A DNA stretch of 64,000 nucleotides from Synechococcus sp. Cruz-7E5 (GCF_024345995.1 NZ_JAGQCE010000015.1:1-64000), one strand, 5' to 3'. Numbered from the stretch's first letter, positions 16,626 to 26,229 are shown. Numbers and translations are program-made. The notes: a model not told the origin generated them from the letters alone.

Positions 16626-19600
16626 CTAGGCGGCTTCCCTCGCCGTCGTCTGGCGGATCCGCTTGGCCAGTTCCCGGATCACCCCCTGGATGATCTCCGG
16701 CTGATCCACCATCAGATCCAGCAGGGTCTCCTGCTCGATGCGGTAGAGCCGGGTTGGCCGAATCGCCGTCACGGAGGCAGAACGGGGTTCCGGATCGAGA
16801 GCCGCCAGCTCTCCCACGATCTCGTGATCACCCAGTTCGACGATGGTCTGGTCCCCGACATGAACCCGAACCAAGCCATCGATGATCACATACATGGATG
16901 TGCCCAGCTCTCCGCGCTCGAACAGGGTCTCGCCAGCAGACAACTGCACTTCATCCAGCGCGTTGGCAAGTTGCAGCAGGACATCACTGGGTGTCGAGGC
17001 GAAGATGCTCACCCCCTTGAGAAGGATCACCCGCTCGATTGTGACGGAACCGTTCATGAGAGTCTTGTGGTCGGACATGAGGTCGAGCAGATTGCGTACC
17101 CGAGGATGATCGTGGTGGGCAATCCTCGTCGCATATTGGCCGATGTCCGACGGATTGAGCGACCAGGACGCAAGCAGGGCGGTCTCGGCGATCACTGGAT
17201 TCCCCGAACCGATCGCGTCGGTCACGGCATCGTGAAAGCTGACGTCGGGGCGGCGGGCGGCGCAATAGAGCGCACAGGCACGAGTCCAGGAATCGGAGCT
17301 CAGCCCCCTACGGGCTTCGAGGATCTCAAGCAGACGCTCATGCGCGGGAAGGGGCCTCGGTCGCACCTCCTCCGGGAGCTCCCGCAGGGCGGCAGGAGGG
17401 GCAAGGCGCTCCAGGAAGGGAAACGTGAGGCTCTTCAGGACAGGGGTGAGAATCGAATCCAGGAGTTCGAGCGCGATCGCCCTCTCCCGTGGCGATCCTG
17501 TCCAGTAGCGCAGGCGGGCCTGTCGAAGAACGCTGCCGGATTCAAGGAAACCCAGCAGCAGGAGCAGCCGATCCCTTGTGCGCTCCAGTTCGTTGGCCAG
17601 TGCCATGGGCAGGACCTCATGCAGATCATGACCGAATTCAGCGATAGCGCTCAGGAGCCAGGCACCGTGGCGAACCTCACGCAGCAGCTGGTTTTCCACC
17701 TCGGGGCGGGCGCTCTCATCGGCGTGGTATCTGCATCCCGCCAACGAGGACTGGGCCGCGTGGCGGATGGCCGGGTCTTCCGACCGGCTGCGGTCCAGAA
17801 GCGAGGCGATGGCAGAGGGGGAACGGAGTGTCCCGAGCAGGCGGAGAATCCGCCGCTCTTCCTCGCTGCCGGTCGGCGCCCGCTCGAGTTGGACGATCAG
17901 GGAATCGACACCCGCGTCGCCAGCGGCAAGCAGGGACCGGCGCGCCTGAACGGCGCAGGCCGGATCGCCCAGACTCTCTGCGACGGCAGGCCATAGGCGG
18001 GGATGACCGATCGCTCCCGCGGCCTCGAGTGCAGCCCTGCGCACCCTAACGTCCGGATCAAGGAGAAAGGACTGCAAGGGTCGGTACAGGCCACGATGGC
18101 CGATCTGCCCCAGGACCTGAACGCCGTCCGCACGCTGGCCGGGATCGGCGGACCGCAGCAGGCGGCGGAGCATCAGCCAGCCGTTCCGACGACCCGTCTT
18201 GTCGCCATGACGCAGCAGGCCGACAAGTACGGCGGTGCGCACCGCCGGATGCGGACTTCGGAGGTCCACAGCCAGTCGGGCCGGGTTGCGTTCAGAATCC
18301 TGTACCGCCAGCACCCGGATCGCGGCGGCGCGCACCTCGGGAATCGGATCGGCGTCGGCGATGGACCTCAGGGCCCCCAGATCGGGCAAGGTCCCTGTTC
18401 GTTCCAGCAGCCCCAGAGCATGACACCGCAGCTCGGGAGCGGGGTGCCTCAGGAGCGCCGGAAGCTGGTTCTTCAGAAAGGCTGGGTCGGCGTCCGCCAG
18501 CAGATCGAGGGCATAGACGGCGGAGCCGACCTGCTGACCGAGCGCCGTTTTCCGCAGGATGGCCAGCGTGGCGGGATCGCTCGCCTGGAACGCACCGCCT
18601 GTCAGCTGCCTGCGTTGCAATGCCATGGCCAGCGCCCGCGGATACTGTCGGCGCAGAAGCCGAGCCAGAACGAGCCAGACCCCTGCCACAGCAGACATCA
18701 GGCAGGCAAGGGCCGTCACTCCATCGGGCCAGAAGCTGTCGAGGCTCAGTAGCAGAACGCCGGCGAGGCCTGCGCCCACCGGGCTGATGATTCCTTCTGC
18801 GAAGGTCTGGATTCTGACCCTGTCCCGGCTGGCGAACGGCTGAAACAGGAGCAGAACGGAGGAACGATCGATCGAGAGCCGCAGAACGCGATCGAAGAAC
18901 TTTGATAGCGCAAGAGCCCCGAAGACCAACAGGGTGGGGAGACCCAGACCAGTGGCCGCAACGCTGGCCAGCGACGTCAGGCCGAGGCTGAGCGGAAGGA
19001 CCAGCAGACCGAAGCCCAGCCCCCAGCGGTTGAGCACAGGACCGGTGGCAAACGATCGCAGCCCCAGCGTCGTGGAGGCTGCCACGGCGTAGAAGGTGCC
19101 GAGAAAGGCAGCCACCGCGTCGGCATTGCTGAAACGTGCATGCGCCGCCACCAGAAAACTCTTGTCGACCAGGAAGCGCATCAGCACAGATGCCAGGAAC
19201 AGCGCCAGGATCAGCCTCGTGTAGCTCGACTGCAGCGGCTGGGCCCGCTGGAGTACGTTCCCCCGCTGCTGGGGATCGGAGAGGTGCCGGTGCCGGCGAT
19301 CAACGCGCAGAATGAATTCCACGACGGGGAGGCAGAGCGCGGCGGCGGCGGCGGAGAGAAGCACGAGATTCTCACTGCCGATCCGAGCCACCAGCACGGG
19401 CAGCCCGAAGCCGCCTACGACGAGGGCCAGCACTTCTCCTGAGCCGATCACCCCATACAGCCGCTTGGCCTGGCGCACATCGAGCAGCGAGGCGGTGAGG
19501 CCCCAGAACTCCAGGTTCAGTAACCCCTCCACCAACCGATACCAGATCAGCAGACCGAAGGCCGCCGCCAAGGCAGCATCGGTAGCCATCAGCGAGCGGA

Positions 19601-19973
19601 GAATGAGAAAACCCAGAGTGATCAGCAACAGGCTGAATCGCCAGGCTTGCTGATTGGAATATCGGTTGGCGAACCAGAGGTGAAAACCACTGGTGAGTGG
19701 CCCCACGATGGCCACGGTGAGATAGATCAGTGGGAGGCCCTGGGGGCCAACGAAGGAGAGAAAGAGAGCATTTGCCGATGTCAGCGTGAAGATAAGAATC
19801 GAGCCGATAAGCGCAGAATGCAGGAAAAGTGCTGCGACAAGAGCTCTCTCGCCGGGTTGAACTCCGAGGCCTGCGCTAATGTAATCGCGGACCGAATACC
19901 CCCAGGAACGAATCGTCCCGACGACCGATGAAGAATCTTCTGGTGTCACGGATGATCCAGCCTTCCCAGCCAA
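16626..19973 (-). CDS. NTT/MFS-like transporter fused to HEAT repeats and a CNMP domain
   Basis: A 1115-residue protein. Residues about 45-430 hold some twelve hydrophobic helices in the pattern of ADP/ATP (NTT, 'Npt1/Npt2') translocase-like MFS proteins. From about 450 to 930 the chain is alpha-helical with repeated HEAT-type units (for example HPAPELRCHALGLLE, DPIPEVRAAAIRVLA). The final 130 residues are a CNMP barrel with FERGELGTSMYVIIDGLVRV and GELAALDPEPRSASV. The family is known in cyanobacteria and chloroplast relatives; the substrate here is not known, and nucleotide exchange is a family guess. A deleted paralogue lies at 13026. Confidence 0.85.
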   Translation of the reverse strand: MAGKAGSSVTPEDSSSVVGTIRSWGYSVRDYISAGLGVQPGERALVAALFLHSALIGSILIFTLTSANALFLSFVGPQGLPLIYLTVAIVGPLTSGFHLWFANRYSNQQAWRFSLLLITLGFLILRSLMATDAALAAAFGLLIWYRLVEGLLNLEFWGLTASLLDVRQAKRLYGVIGSGEVLALVVGGFGLPVLVARIGSENLVLLSAAAAALCLPVVEFILRVDRRHRHLSDPQQRGNVLQRAQPLQSSYTRLILALFLASVLMRFLVDKSFLVAAHARFSNADAVAAFLGTFYAVAASTTLGLRSFATGPVLNRWGLGFGLLVLPLSLGLTSLASVAATGLGLPTLLVFGALALSKFFDRVLRLSIDRSSVLLLFQPFASRDRVRIQTFAEGIISPVGAGLAGVLLLSLDSFWPDGVTALACLMSAVAGVWLVLARLLRRQYPRALAMALQRRQLTGGAFQASDPATLAILRKTALGQQVGSAVYALDLLADADPAFLKNQLPALLRHPAPELRCHALGLLERTGTLPDLGALRSIADADPIPEVRAAAIRVLAVQDSERNPARLAVDLRSPHPAVRTAVLVGLLRHGDKTGRRNGWLMLRRLLRSADPGQRADGVQVLGQIGHRGLYRPLQSFLLDPDVRVRRAALEAAGAIGHPRLWPAVAESLGDPACAVQARRSLLAAGDAGVDSLIVQLERAPTGSEEERRILRLLGTLRSPSAIASLLDRSRSEDPAIRHAAQSSLAGCRYHADESARPEVENQLLREVRHGAWLLSAIAEFGHDLHEVLPMALANELERTRDRLLLLLGFLESGSVLRQARLRYWTGSPRERAIALELLDSILTPVLKSLTFPFLERLAPPAALRELPEEVRPRPLPAHERLLEILEARRGLSSDSWTRACALYCAARRPDVSFHDAVTDAIGSGNPVIAETALLASWSLNPSDIGQYATRIAHHDHPRVRNLLDLMSDHKTLMNGSVTIERVILLKGVSIFASTPSDVLLQLANALDEVQLSAGETLFERGELGTSMYVIIDGLVRVHVGDQTIVELGDHEIVGELAALDPEPRSASVTAIRPTRLYRIEQETLLDLMVDQPEIIQGVIRELAKRIRQTTAREAA

Positions 19974-20101
19974 TGAACAGAGAACCTTACGTCTGCATGA
20001 GGAAGCGGCGACGTCGGCTTACTCGTGATCGATTAGGAGTGGCAAGGTATTGCAGGACACAGCCGATCCCGAGGGCTCTGACGATTACTGGGAAGAGCGC
20101 T

Positions 20102-20242
20102 CTACAGAATCAGAAGCCATCGATCGGCCTGGTGGTCCAGCACCAGATCGAGGCCATAGCCCTCCCGGAGCAGAGACGAGTCGTCGTCGTAACCCAGGGC
20201 CTCGGCCAGTAATGGCGCTTCGAGAGTGAACCGCTCTAGCAT
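20102..20242 (-). CDS. Small ORF of 46 codons, unknown function
   Basis: Reads from ATG at 20242 to TAG at 20102. The product is acidic and leucine-rich (GYDDDSSLLREGYGLDLVLD) and codon third positions are mostly G or C, as in real genes nearby. It might be a genuine small protein or the tail of a lost gene. The rest of 19974-20531 holds a 16-bp tandem repeat and the pstS control region. I do not recognise a family. Confidence 0.4.
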   Translation of the reverse strand: MLERFTLEAPLLAEALGYDDDSSLLREGYGLDLVLDHQADRWLLIL

Positions 20243-20289
20243 CAGTTCAGTTCATATCCATCCCTCCAGAGCCGGCGATGCCGGTCCCG

Positions 20290-20321
20290 CACGATCCTGG
20301 CCAGTCACGATCCTGGCCAGT
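20290..20321. repeat. Perfect 16-bp tandem duplication
   Basis: CACGATCCTGGCCAGT occurs twice without a gap, between the small ORF and pstS. It could be a replication slip or paired binding sites. It is about 140 bp upstream of the Pho-box-like repeats. Confidence 0.8.
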
Positions 20322-20453
20322 GAGTATGTCGTTTGACTACGGGCAGGGGTCAGGGCCAGCTGGTCGCAGCTGTTCGCTTCCCTTGTCCAAGGGGCCCTGG
20401 CCATGCCTCCCTCGCCCGGAAGTGCCATCCAGCAGCCGATGAGGAGCACGGTT

Positions 20454-20483
20454 CACAACCCAGCCCTAACTCACTGTTAACCA
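20454..20483 (+). promoter_or_regulatory. Pho-box-like triple repeat upstream of pstS
   Basis: Three 8-bp units at 11-bp steps: CACAACCC (20454), CCTAACTC (20465) and GTTAACCA (20476), compared with the cyanobacterial PHO-box unit CTTAACCT. Each matches five or six of eight bases. The pstS start lies 49 bp further on. Spacing and position are persuasive, while individual matches are modest. Confidence 0.5.
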
Positions 20484-20531
20484 AGGATGTCCACCTCCGC
20501 ACCCAAAGTGAGCGGGTAGGGCGATCGCTCC

Positions 20532-21596
20532 ATGTTTCCAAGCTTCCTCCTGCCTCAGGCCAGCCGATTGACTTGTGGAGGCACCTCACTGGCGGTCGCC
20601 CTTCTGATCACAGCTACGCCCCTGTCTCCCACTCAGGCCCAGACGGGTCAGGGAGTGATCAGGATCAGTGGATCCAGCACGGTGTTTCCGATCACCCAGG
20701 AAGCCATCCGTGCCTTCCGCAAGACAGCTCCCGGCCGAAACGTCCGCTTCGAGCTCCAGGAAACGGGCACGTCGGCCGGCTTCCGTGACTTCTGCTCCGG
20801 CAAGGTGCCGATCGCCAATGCCTCACGACCGATCAGCAGCAAGGAACTCAAGGCCTGCGAGGCGAAAGGGGTCAAGTTCATCGAGCTGCCGATTGCTTTC
20901 GACGCCCTGACAGTGGCTGTCCACCCGAAGAATACCTGGGCCAGTCAGATCACTGTCAAGGAACTGAACACCCTGTGGAACCGCCAGGCCACGGGACGGG
21001 TGAAGCGTTGGAAGCAGGTGAACAGCGCCTGGCCCGACCGGCCGATCAAGCTTTGCGGAGCTGGTTCGGATTCCGGCACTTTTGACTATTTCAACAAGGC
21101 GATCACAGGCGATGCAGAGAACAGCCGCAGCGACTACACCGCCAGCGAAGATGACAATGTGCTGGTCAGATGCGTGGCCAATGATCCCAACGCACTGGGC
21201 TACTTCGGCTTTGGCTACTATCTCGCCAATCAGAACAAGCTCAGGTCCCTCGCCATTGTCGGCCGCAAGGGAGCAACCAGGCCTTCAGTCGAGGCTGTTC
21301 AGAAAGAGCGCTACACCCCCCTCTCCAGGCCGCTCTTCATCTATATCAACAATGCAAATATGCTTTCCCGTCCGGAGGTGCAGAAGTTCGTCACCTTCTT
21401 TGTGCGTAGGGGCCCCCAGATTGTCAAGGCCGCAGATTTCATTCCCCTTCCCGACTCCACCTACCTCCTGGTGGAAAGCAAGCTGTACCGCCATGTGCTC
21501 GGCACCTCCTTCGGTGGAGACCTGCCGATCGGACTGACGATCGGGCAGGCCCTTGACCGCAGCTTCGACCAGCTCAAGCAGCCCCGGCCCCGCTGA
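20532..21596 (+). CDS. pstS: Phosphate-binding protein PstS / SphX-like
   Basis: 354 residues with a signal peptide (hydrophobic 17-30, likely cut near TQAQ at 34-37). The phosphate-binding loop SGSSTVFP is at 46-53, with the other ligand blocks ETGTSAGFRDFC and GAGSDSGTFDYF. The sequence with its FCSGK and ADFIPLPDS parts resembles the SphX branch of cyanobacterial phosphate binders. It is separate from pstCAB but preceded by Pho-box-like repeats, so both loci are probably induced together by phosphate starvation. It is followed 51 bp later by a CHAD protein gene. Confidence 0.92.
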   Translation: MFPSFLLPQASRLTCGGTSLAVALLITATPLSPTQAQTGQGVIRISGSSTVFPITQEAIRAFRKTAPGRNVRFELQETGTSAGFRDFCSGKVPIANASRPISSKELKACEAKGVKFIELPIAFDALTVAVHPKNTWASQITVKELNTLWNRQATGRVKRWKQVNSAWPDRPIKLCGAGSDSGTFDYFNKAITGDAENSRSDYTASEDDNVLVRCVANDPNALGYFGFGYYLANQNKLRSLAIVGRKGATRPSVEAVQKERYTPLSRPLFIYINNANMLSRPEVQKFVTFFVRRGPQIVKAADFIPLPDSTYLLVESKLYRHVLGTSFGGDLPIGLTIGQALDRSFDQLKQPRPR

Positions 21597-21647
21597 ACAG
21601 CACTCCGCGCGCTCAGCGAGGATGAGTCATGTCCTAACGCCATCGCC

Positions 21648-22583
21648 GTGACGGCCTTCGAGACCAGCTCCAGTGCCAGCACCAGCACCGCGGAGGTCAG
21701 CGATCCCGCGATGGTCTGCGGCCTCTACGCAGCCGATCTGATCCAGCACCAGACGCGCCGGCTGGGCAAGCTCCAGTCCGAAGTGCTGGCTGATCACGAT
21801 CCTGAACCGCTGCATCAGCTCCGGGTGAGTCTGCGCAGGCTGCGCACGGCCCTGAGCCAGTTCTCGCCTGCGCTGCGGATGCCTGACGGGGTGAGCGATC
21901 GCCGAATTGCCAGGGTGGCCCGGCGCACCAGCCTCTGCCGTGATCTCGACGTGCTCAGGGATCGGTTGGAGGGGCAGTTGCTGCCCCCCCTGCCGGAGGA
22001 GGAACGCAAGGCGATGAAGCCGGTGCTGAAGCGGCTGTCACGCAACCGGCGGCTGGCCTTCGAAGACCTCTCGGAGGCGCTTACCGGTGGCCCCTATCTC
22101 AAGCTGCTGGCCCGACTGCGCGCCTGGCAGCTGAAGCCTCGCTTCTCTCCCCTGGGAGATCTGCCGCTGGGGCCCTGGCTGTTCGAATGGCAGTCGCAGG
22201 CCTCCAGCGGCCTGTTTCTGCATGGCGGCTGGTTTGCCGCCGATCCGCACGATCCGGCCCTCCACGATCTGCGCAAGCGCATCAAGGGTTTGCGCTACGC
22301 CCTCGAGCATCTGGAGCCTTTCGCGGCGCCGGCGCTGGGGGAGTGGATCGTGCTTCTGAAAAAGGCACAGGACTGCCTGGGGGATCTTCACGATCTCCAG
22401 GTGCTCGCAGCGATCCTCGGCGATCAGCTCGAGAGTGGTGTGGCTGACACCCTGCCGGTGTTGCAGGCCGGCATCCTTGCCCAGCAGGCCGAGCGCTGGA
22501 GCCAATGGAGCGACCAGGCGCTCCAGCTGCGTGAGCAGGCCAATCGTCACAGGCTCTACAGCAGCCTGATCATGTCCCCCTGA
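21648..22583 (+). CDS. CHAD domain protein
   Basis: 311 residues from a GTG start. The conserved histidine-rich helical module is seen as EPLHQLRVSLRRLRTAL near the start and HDLRKRIKGLRYALEHLEPF plus LGDLHDLQVL in the second half, with the basic residues spaced as in CHAD domains. CHAD domains are known to bind polyphosphate. Its place right after pstS, possibly in the same transcript, fits a role in polyphosphate granule association or phosphate storage. Confidence 0.9.
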   Translation: MTAFETSSSASTSTAEVSDPAMVCGLYAADLIQHQTRRLGKLQSEVLADHDPEPLHQLRVSLRRLRTALSQFSPALRMPDGVSDRRIARVARRTSLCRDLDVLRDRLEGQLLPPLPEEERKAMKPVLKRLSRNRRLAFEDLSEALTGGPYLKLLARLRAWQLKPRFSPLGDLPLGPWLFEWQSQASSGLFLHGGWFAADPHDPALHDLRKRIKGLRYALEHLEPFAAPALGEWIVLLKKAQDCLGDLHDLQVLAAILGDQLESGVADTLPVLQAGILAQQAERWSQWSDQALQLREQANRHRLYSSLIMSP

Positions 22584-22645
22584 TCACGGCTGCCTGAGCC
22601 GGAAGACGGGGGTGTTCGGACTGACTGGAGTTCCTCTGGTGGGAC

Positions 22646-22676
22646 TTGACTCTCCAGTTCACTGGACACCTTAGCG
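22646..22676 (+). promoter_or_regulatory. MerR-family operator/promoter for the copper ATPase gene
   Basis: TTGACT (22646-22651) is followed after 19 bp by TTAGCG (22671-22676). The spacer holds the perfect dyad TCCAGT-TC-ACTGGA (22653-22666). A 19-bp spacer with a central dyad is the hallmark of promoters controlled by MerR-type metal sensors such as CueR, ZntR or CoaR. The -10 box is poor, and no merR-like gene lies in the window. Confidence 0.6.
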
Positions 22677-22724
22677 TCAAGTCATCGCTCCTCCCGATCG
22701 ACCCCTGTCGATCACCCATCCCCG

Positions 22725-24824
22725 ATGACCGGCCCACCCCCCACCCCGTCCTGCTGCCACGCCGATGGCCTGGCCCCCACGTCCGACCCGGAGCGGGAGC
22801 TGGCCCATGAACTCACTCTGCTGCGCCGCAAGCTCTCGCTGGCGGCCGTGCTCACGGGGCTGGTGGTGCTCGCGAGTATGCCCCACATGCTCGGTCTCCA
22901 TTCCCTGCCGTTCCTGCCCGGCTGGTTCACGAGCCCCTGGACCCAGCTGCTGCTTTCCACCCCGGTGCTGTTCTGGTGCGGCCTGGAGTTCTTCACCGGC
23001 GCCGCCTCGGCTTTCCGCCAGCACAGCGCCGACATGAACACCCTGGTGGCCGCCGGCACCGGCATCGCCTGGCTCACGTCCCTGGTGGCCACCGTCGCGC
23101 CGCGGCTGCTCACCGAGGAAGGCCTGCCCGCCGACGTCTACTACGAAGTGGCTGTGGTGATCCTCACCCTGGTGCTGCTGGGCCGCCTGCTGGAGGCCCG
23201 CGCCCGCGGCCAGACATCGGAGGCGATCCGCCGCTTGCTGCGCTTGCAGCCGCCCACGGCCCGGGTGCTGCGCGATGGCGCCGTCCAGGAGATCCCGGTG
23301 GAGCTGGTGGTGGTGGGCGATCTGCTGCAGGTGCGCCCCGGCGAGAAGCTGCCCCTTGACGGGGTGGTGGTGGAGGGCCGCTCCTGGGTGGAGGAATCGA
23401 TGCTCACCGGTGAGCCGACCCCAGTGGAGAAGGGTCCGGGCGATGCGGTGATCGGGGCGTCGCTCAACCGCAGCGGCAGCTTCAGCTTTCGTGTCAGCCA
23501 CGTGGGCACCGACACCGTGCTTGCCCAGATCGTCGAGCTGGTGCGCCAGGCCCAGAGCTCCCGAACGCGGGTGCAGCGCCTGGCCGATCAGGTGGTGGGC
23601 TGGTTTGTGCCGGTGGTGATCGCCCTGGCCATCGCCGCCTTCGTGGGCTGGTTCCTGGTGAGCGGCAACCCGGTGCTGGCGATGCTGTTCCTGGTGAGCG
23701 TGCTGGTGATTGCCTGTCCCTGCGCCCTGGGGCTGGCCACTCCCACTTCGATCATGGTGGCTTCGGGCAAGGGGGCGGAGAACGGGCTGATCTTCCGCAG
23801 CGCCGAGGCTCTGGAAACCGCCGGTGGCCTGCGCACCATCGTGCTCGACAAGACCGGCACCCTCACCCGCGGCCAGCCGGAGGTGACCGATTTCGAGCGG
23901 CTGGGCGGCAGCCGGATGCCGGCGGTGGCCCTGCTGGGGGTGATCGCGGCCCTGGAGGAGCGCTCGGAGCATCCGCTGGCTGAGGCCATCGTGGGCTACA
24001 TCCGCCCCCAGCTCCAGGATCCGCGCCTTCCAGCCGTGGAGGCGTTCGAGGCGGTGGCGGGCTGCGGCGTCAGGGGCCGCGCCGATGGTCGAGATGTGGT
24101 GGTGGGCACCCCCCGCTGGCTGGCGGAACTTGGTTGCGGTATGGAGGGGTTGGAGCCCCTGGCCACCCGGCTGGAGGGTGCGGCCCGCAGCGTGGCGGCG
24201 GTGGCGGTGGATGGGCGGATCGAGGCCTGCTTCGGCATCGCCGATCCCATCAAGCCGGGAGCGGTGGCTGCCGTGGCCGCTCTGCGGCGTCTGGGTTTGC
24301 AGGTGGTGATGCTCAGCGGCGACGCCCGCCGCACTGCCGAGGTGGTGGCCGCCCAGGTGGGCATCGAGCGGGTGATCGCCGAGGTGCGACCCGCCGATAA
24401 GGCCGATGTGATCCGGGGGCTGCAGGAGCGGGGCGAAGGTCCGGTGGCGATGGTGGGCGATGGCATCAACGACGCTCCCGCCCTGGCCCAGGCCGATGTG
24501 GGCCTGGCGATGGGCACCGGCACCGATGTGGCGATCGCGGCCAGCGACATCACCCTGATCTCCGGCAACCTGGCCGGGGTGCCGGCGGCGATCGAGCTCA
24601 GCCGCGCCGCCATGGCCAACATCCGCCAGAACCTGGTCTTCGCCTTCGCCTACAACGTGGCGGGTCTGCCCATTGCCGCCGGACTGCTGTTCCCTTTCAC
24701 CGGCTGGCTGCTGAGTCCGATGATCGCCGGCGCGGCCATGGCCTTCAGCTCCGTATCCGTGGTGAGCAATGCCCTGCGGTTGCGTGGCTTCAAGCCCACC
24801 CCCCTCCCCGTTGCCGCCAGCTGA
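22725..24824 (+). CDS. copA: Copper-type P1B ATPase without N-terminal HMA domain
   Basis: 699 residues. It has the metal-translocation motif CPC (331-333), phosphorylation site DKTGTLT (D375), LTGEP in the actuator domain, SEHPLAEA with the HP dipeptide and GDGINDAPA. The last helices carry YNVAGLP and [14 protein letters not shown], as in Cu(I)-exporting PacS/CopA/CtaA types. The usual N-terminal CxxC metal-binding domain is absent; only a Cys-Cys-His cluster (SCCHADG) precedes the first helix. It is followed by a cupredoxin gene whose ATG overlaps its stop by one base, so the two are translationally coupled. Confidence 0.92.
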   Translation: MTGPPPTPSCCHADGLAPTSDPERELAHELTLLRRKLSLAAVLTGLVVLASMPHMLGLHSLPFLPGWFTSPWTQLLLSTPVLFWCGLEFFTGAASAFRQHSADMNTLVAAGTGIAWLTSLVATVAPRLLTEEGLPADVYYEVAVVILTLVLLGRLLEARARGQTSEAIRRLLRLQPPTARVLRDGAVQEIPVELVVVGDLLQVRPGEKLPLDGVVVEGRSWVEESMLTGEPTPVEKGPGDAVIGASLNRSGSFSFRVSHVGTDTVLAQIVELVRQAQSSRTRVQRLADQVVGWFVPVVIALAIAAFVGWFLVSGNPVLAMLFLVSVLVIACPCALGLATPTSIMVASGKGAENGLIFRSAEALETAGGLRTIVLDKTGTLTRGQPEVTDFERLGGSRMPAVALLGVIAALEERSEHPLAEAIVGYIRPQLQDPRLPAVEAFEAVAGCGVRGRADGRDVVVGTPRWLAELGCGMEGLEPLATRLEGAARSVAAVAVDGRIEACFGIADPIKPGAVAAVAALRRLGLQVVMLSGDARRTAEVVAAQVGIERVIAEVRPADKADVIRGLQERGEGPVAMVGDGINDAPALAQADVGLAMGTGTDVAIAASDITLISGNLAGVPAAIELSRAAMANIRQNLVFAFAYNVAGLPIAAGLLFPFTGWLLSPMIAGAAMAFSSVSVVSNALRLRGFKPTPLPVAAS

Positions 24825-25288
24825 TGACCAGCTTCGATGCCACCGCCGGCGCGACCGCCATCGCCACCGCCGTCGCCACCGGCGAACCTCTCTGGCGCAC
24901 GATCGAGCAGCCCCTTGGCCTCAACGTGGCGGTAGCCGCCGGTGGCCTGGCGCTGATCGCCGCCGAACTCTGGTGGTTTCTCGGCCGCCATGGCGGCGGT
25001 GTGGCGGCTGGCGAAGGAGAGGGAGGGGTGCAGGAGATCACGATCACCGTGGATGGGGGCTACTCCCCAGCGCGGATCAGGCTCAAAGCCGGTCGCCCGG
25101 TCCGGCTCACCTTTCACCGCCTCGATCCCAGTGGCTGCGTCGCGCAGGTGATCGTCCCCGACTTCCGCCGCAGCCTCGATCTGCCCCTGAACGCCCGCAC
25201 CAGCCTTGAACTGCCGCCCATGGAGCCCGGCGAGTATCCCTTCCACTGCGGCATGGCCATGGTCCGGGGGGTTCTGGAGGTGGTGTGA
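24824..25288 (+). CDS. Membrane-anchored cupredoxin-domain protein
   Basis: 154 residues. One hydrophobic segment (about 33-52) anchors a cupredoxin-like domain with ITVDGGYSPARIRLKAGRPVRLTF, then CVAQVIVPDF and the C-terminal copper site EYPFHCGMAMVRG (Cys, His and Met available as ligands). This matches 'cupredoxin domain-containing' proteins often coded beside CopA ATPases. It probably receives or buffers copper outside the membrane. Overlap with the ATPase gene supports joint control by the upstream MerR-type operator. Confidence 0.85.
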   Translation: MTSFDATAGATAIATAVATGEPLWRTIEQPLGLNVAVAAGGLALIAAELWWFLGRHGGGVAAGEGEGGVQEITITVDGGYSPARIRLKAGRPVRLTFHRLDPSGCVAQVIVPDFRRSLDLPLNARTSLELPPMEPGEYPFHCGMAMVRGVLEVV

Positions 25289-25331
25289 GGTGGCGGTCCG
25301 CCATCAGCACGATCGGAGTCCGGATCAACTC

Positions 25332-26030
25332 TCAGGGGCCCAGCGGACTGGCGAGACTGGTTTCCGCCGGTTCATCCACCACCCAGATCAGCAGCACTGA
25401 GAGAAGGGCCGCGAGATAGCACCACACCGAAGTGAAGGCGTGGATGTAGGCCACCTGGGAATAGACGAAGGCCGCCATGAGTCCCGCCGCGAACCAGCGC
25501 AGGCGGCGGAGAGGCGTCAGCAGCAGGGGGATCGTGACGATCAGGCTGTAGATCAGGGTTCCCCAGCCATGGCTCACCAGTCCGTAGGGGGGGATCAAGG
25601 CTTGGTACTCGATGCTGCCGAGCACCACGGTCGGCGTCACCCTGGCGGGCTCCAGCAGGAGTGGCACCCAGAGCCACACACCAAGCACCAGGCCCAGCAC
25701 CAGGTCCAGCTGAATCAGCCGCCGGGAGTGGCCCTCATTCGCGCCGCCTCCGATCTTCAGGGCACACCAGGGGATCCAGGCCAACCAGAAGCCATGGGCG
25801 AAGAACAGATAGGCCAGAGCCGCCCGATGGGTCATCGGCTCAAGTCCCCCTCCATCGAGGCCGAGCCACACGAGCCCCTCCAGCCCCTGCTGGAGTCCGA
25901 ACAACGCCGGGGTGAGGGCCAGGGGCAGCAGGTCGGCGGACGGCCCGCGCCAGCCTCTGACCACGGCGACCCCGCTCAGGGGAATCAGCAGCGCCGCCGC
26001 GGCAAAACTGGAGGTGCTTGAGAAACACAT
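25332..26030 (-). CDS. DUF6629-like integral membrane protein
   Basis: From the ATG at 26030 the product is 232 residues with about seven hydrophobic segments, beginning MCFSSTSSFAAAALLIPLSG and containing ALFGLQQGLEGLVWLGL. This start motif and layout match the DUF6629 family as I recall it; the function is unknown. The frame stays open to 26432, but the extra 134 residues look non-coding. It converges on the cupredoxin gene; a short TGGCG/CGCCA hairpin lies between them at 25291-25303. Confidence 0.7.
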   Translation of the reverse strand: MCFSSTSSFAAAALLIPLSGVAVVRGWRGPSADLLPLALTPALFGLQQGLEGLVWLGLDGGGLEPMTHRAALAYLFFAHGFWLAWIPWCALKIGGGANEGHSRRLIQLDLVLGLVLGVWLWVPLLLEPARVTPTVVLGSIEYQALIPPYGLVSHGWGTLIYSLIVTIPLLLTPLRRLRWFAAGLMAAFVYSQVAYIHAFTSVWCYLAALLSVLLIWVVDEPAETSLASPLGP

Positions 26031-26229
26031 GGCCAGAGGGCTGCCTCTGGCAGCGGAGCAATCCCTCTCCACCTTGGACGACGCGCCCCTGAGGCTGCCT
26101 GACCGCCATGGGCTGATGACAGTTGGGGGTGCACTCACTATGGCGATTGGTGACGGAAGCCTGATCTGGACGCCACGGCATCCCAGCTTGAAATCATCAG
26201 ATCTGCTCACCCACTTCCCTGCGCACTCC

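Noticed and set aside
22725-24824. Cobalt exporter CoaT, because the promoter looks CoaR-like
   Set aside because: CoaT has an SPC motif; this protein has CPC and the Cu-type final helices.
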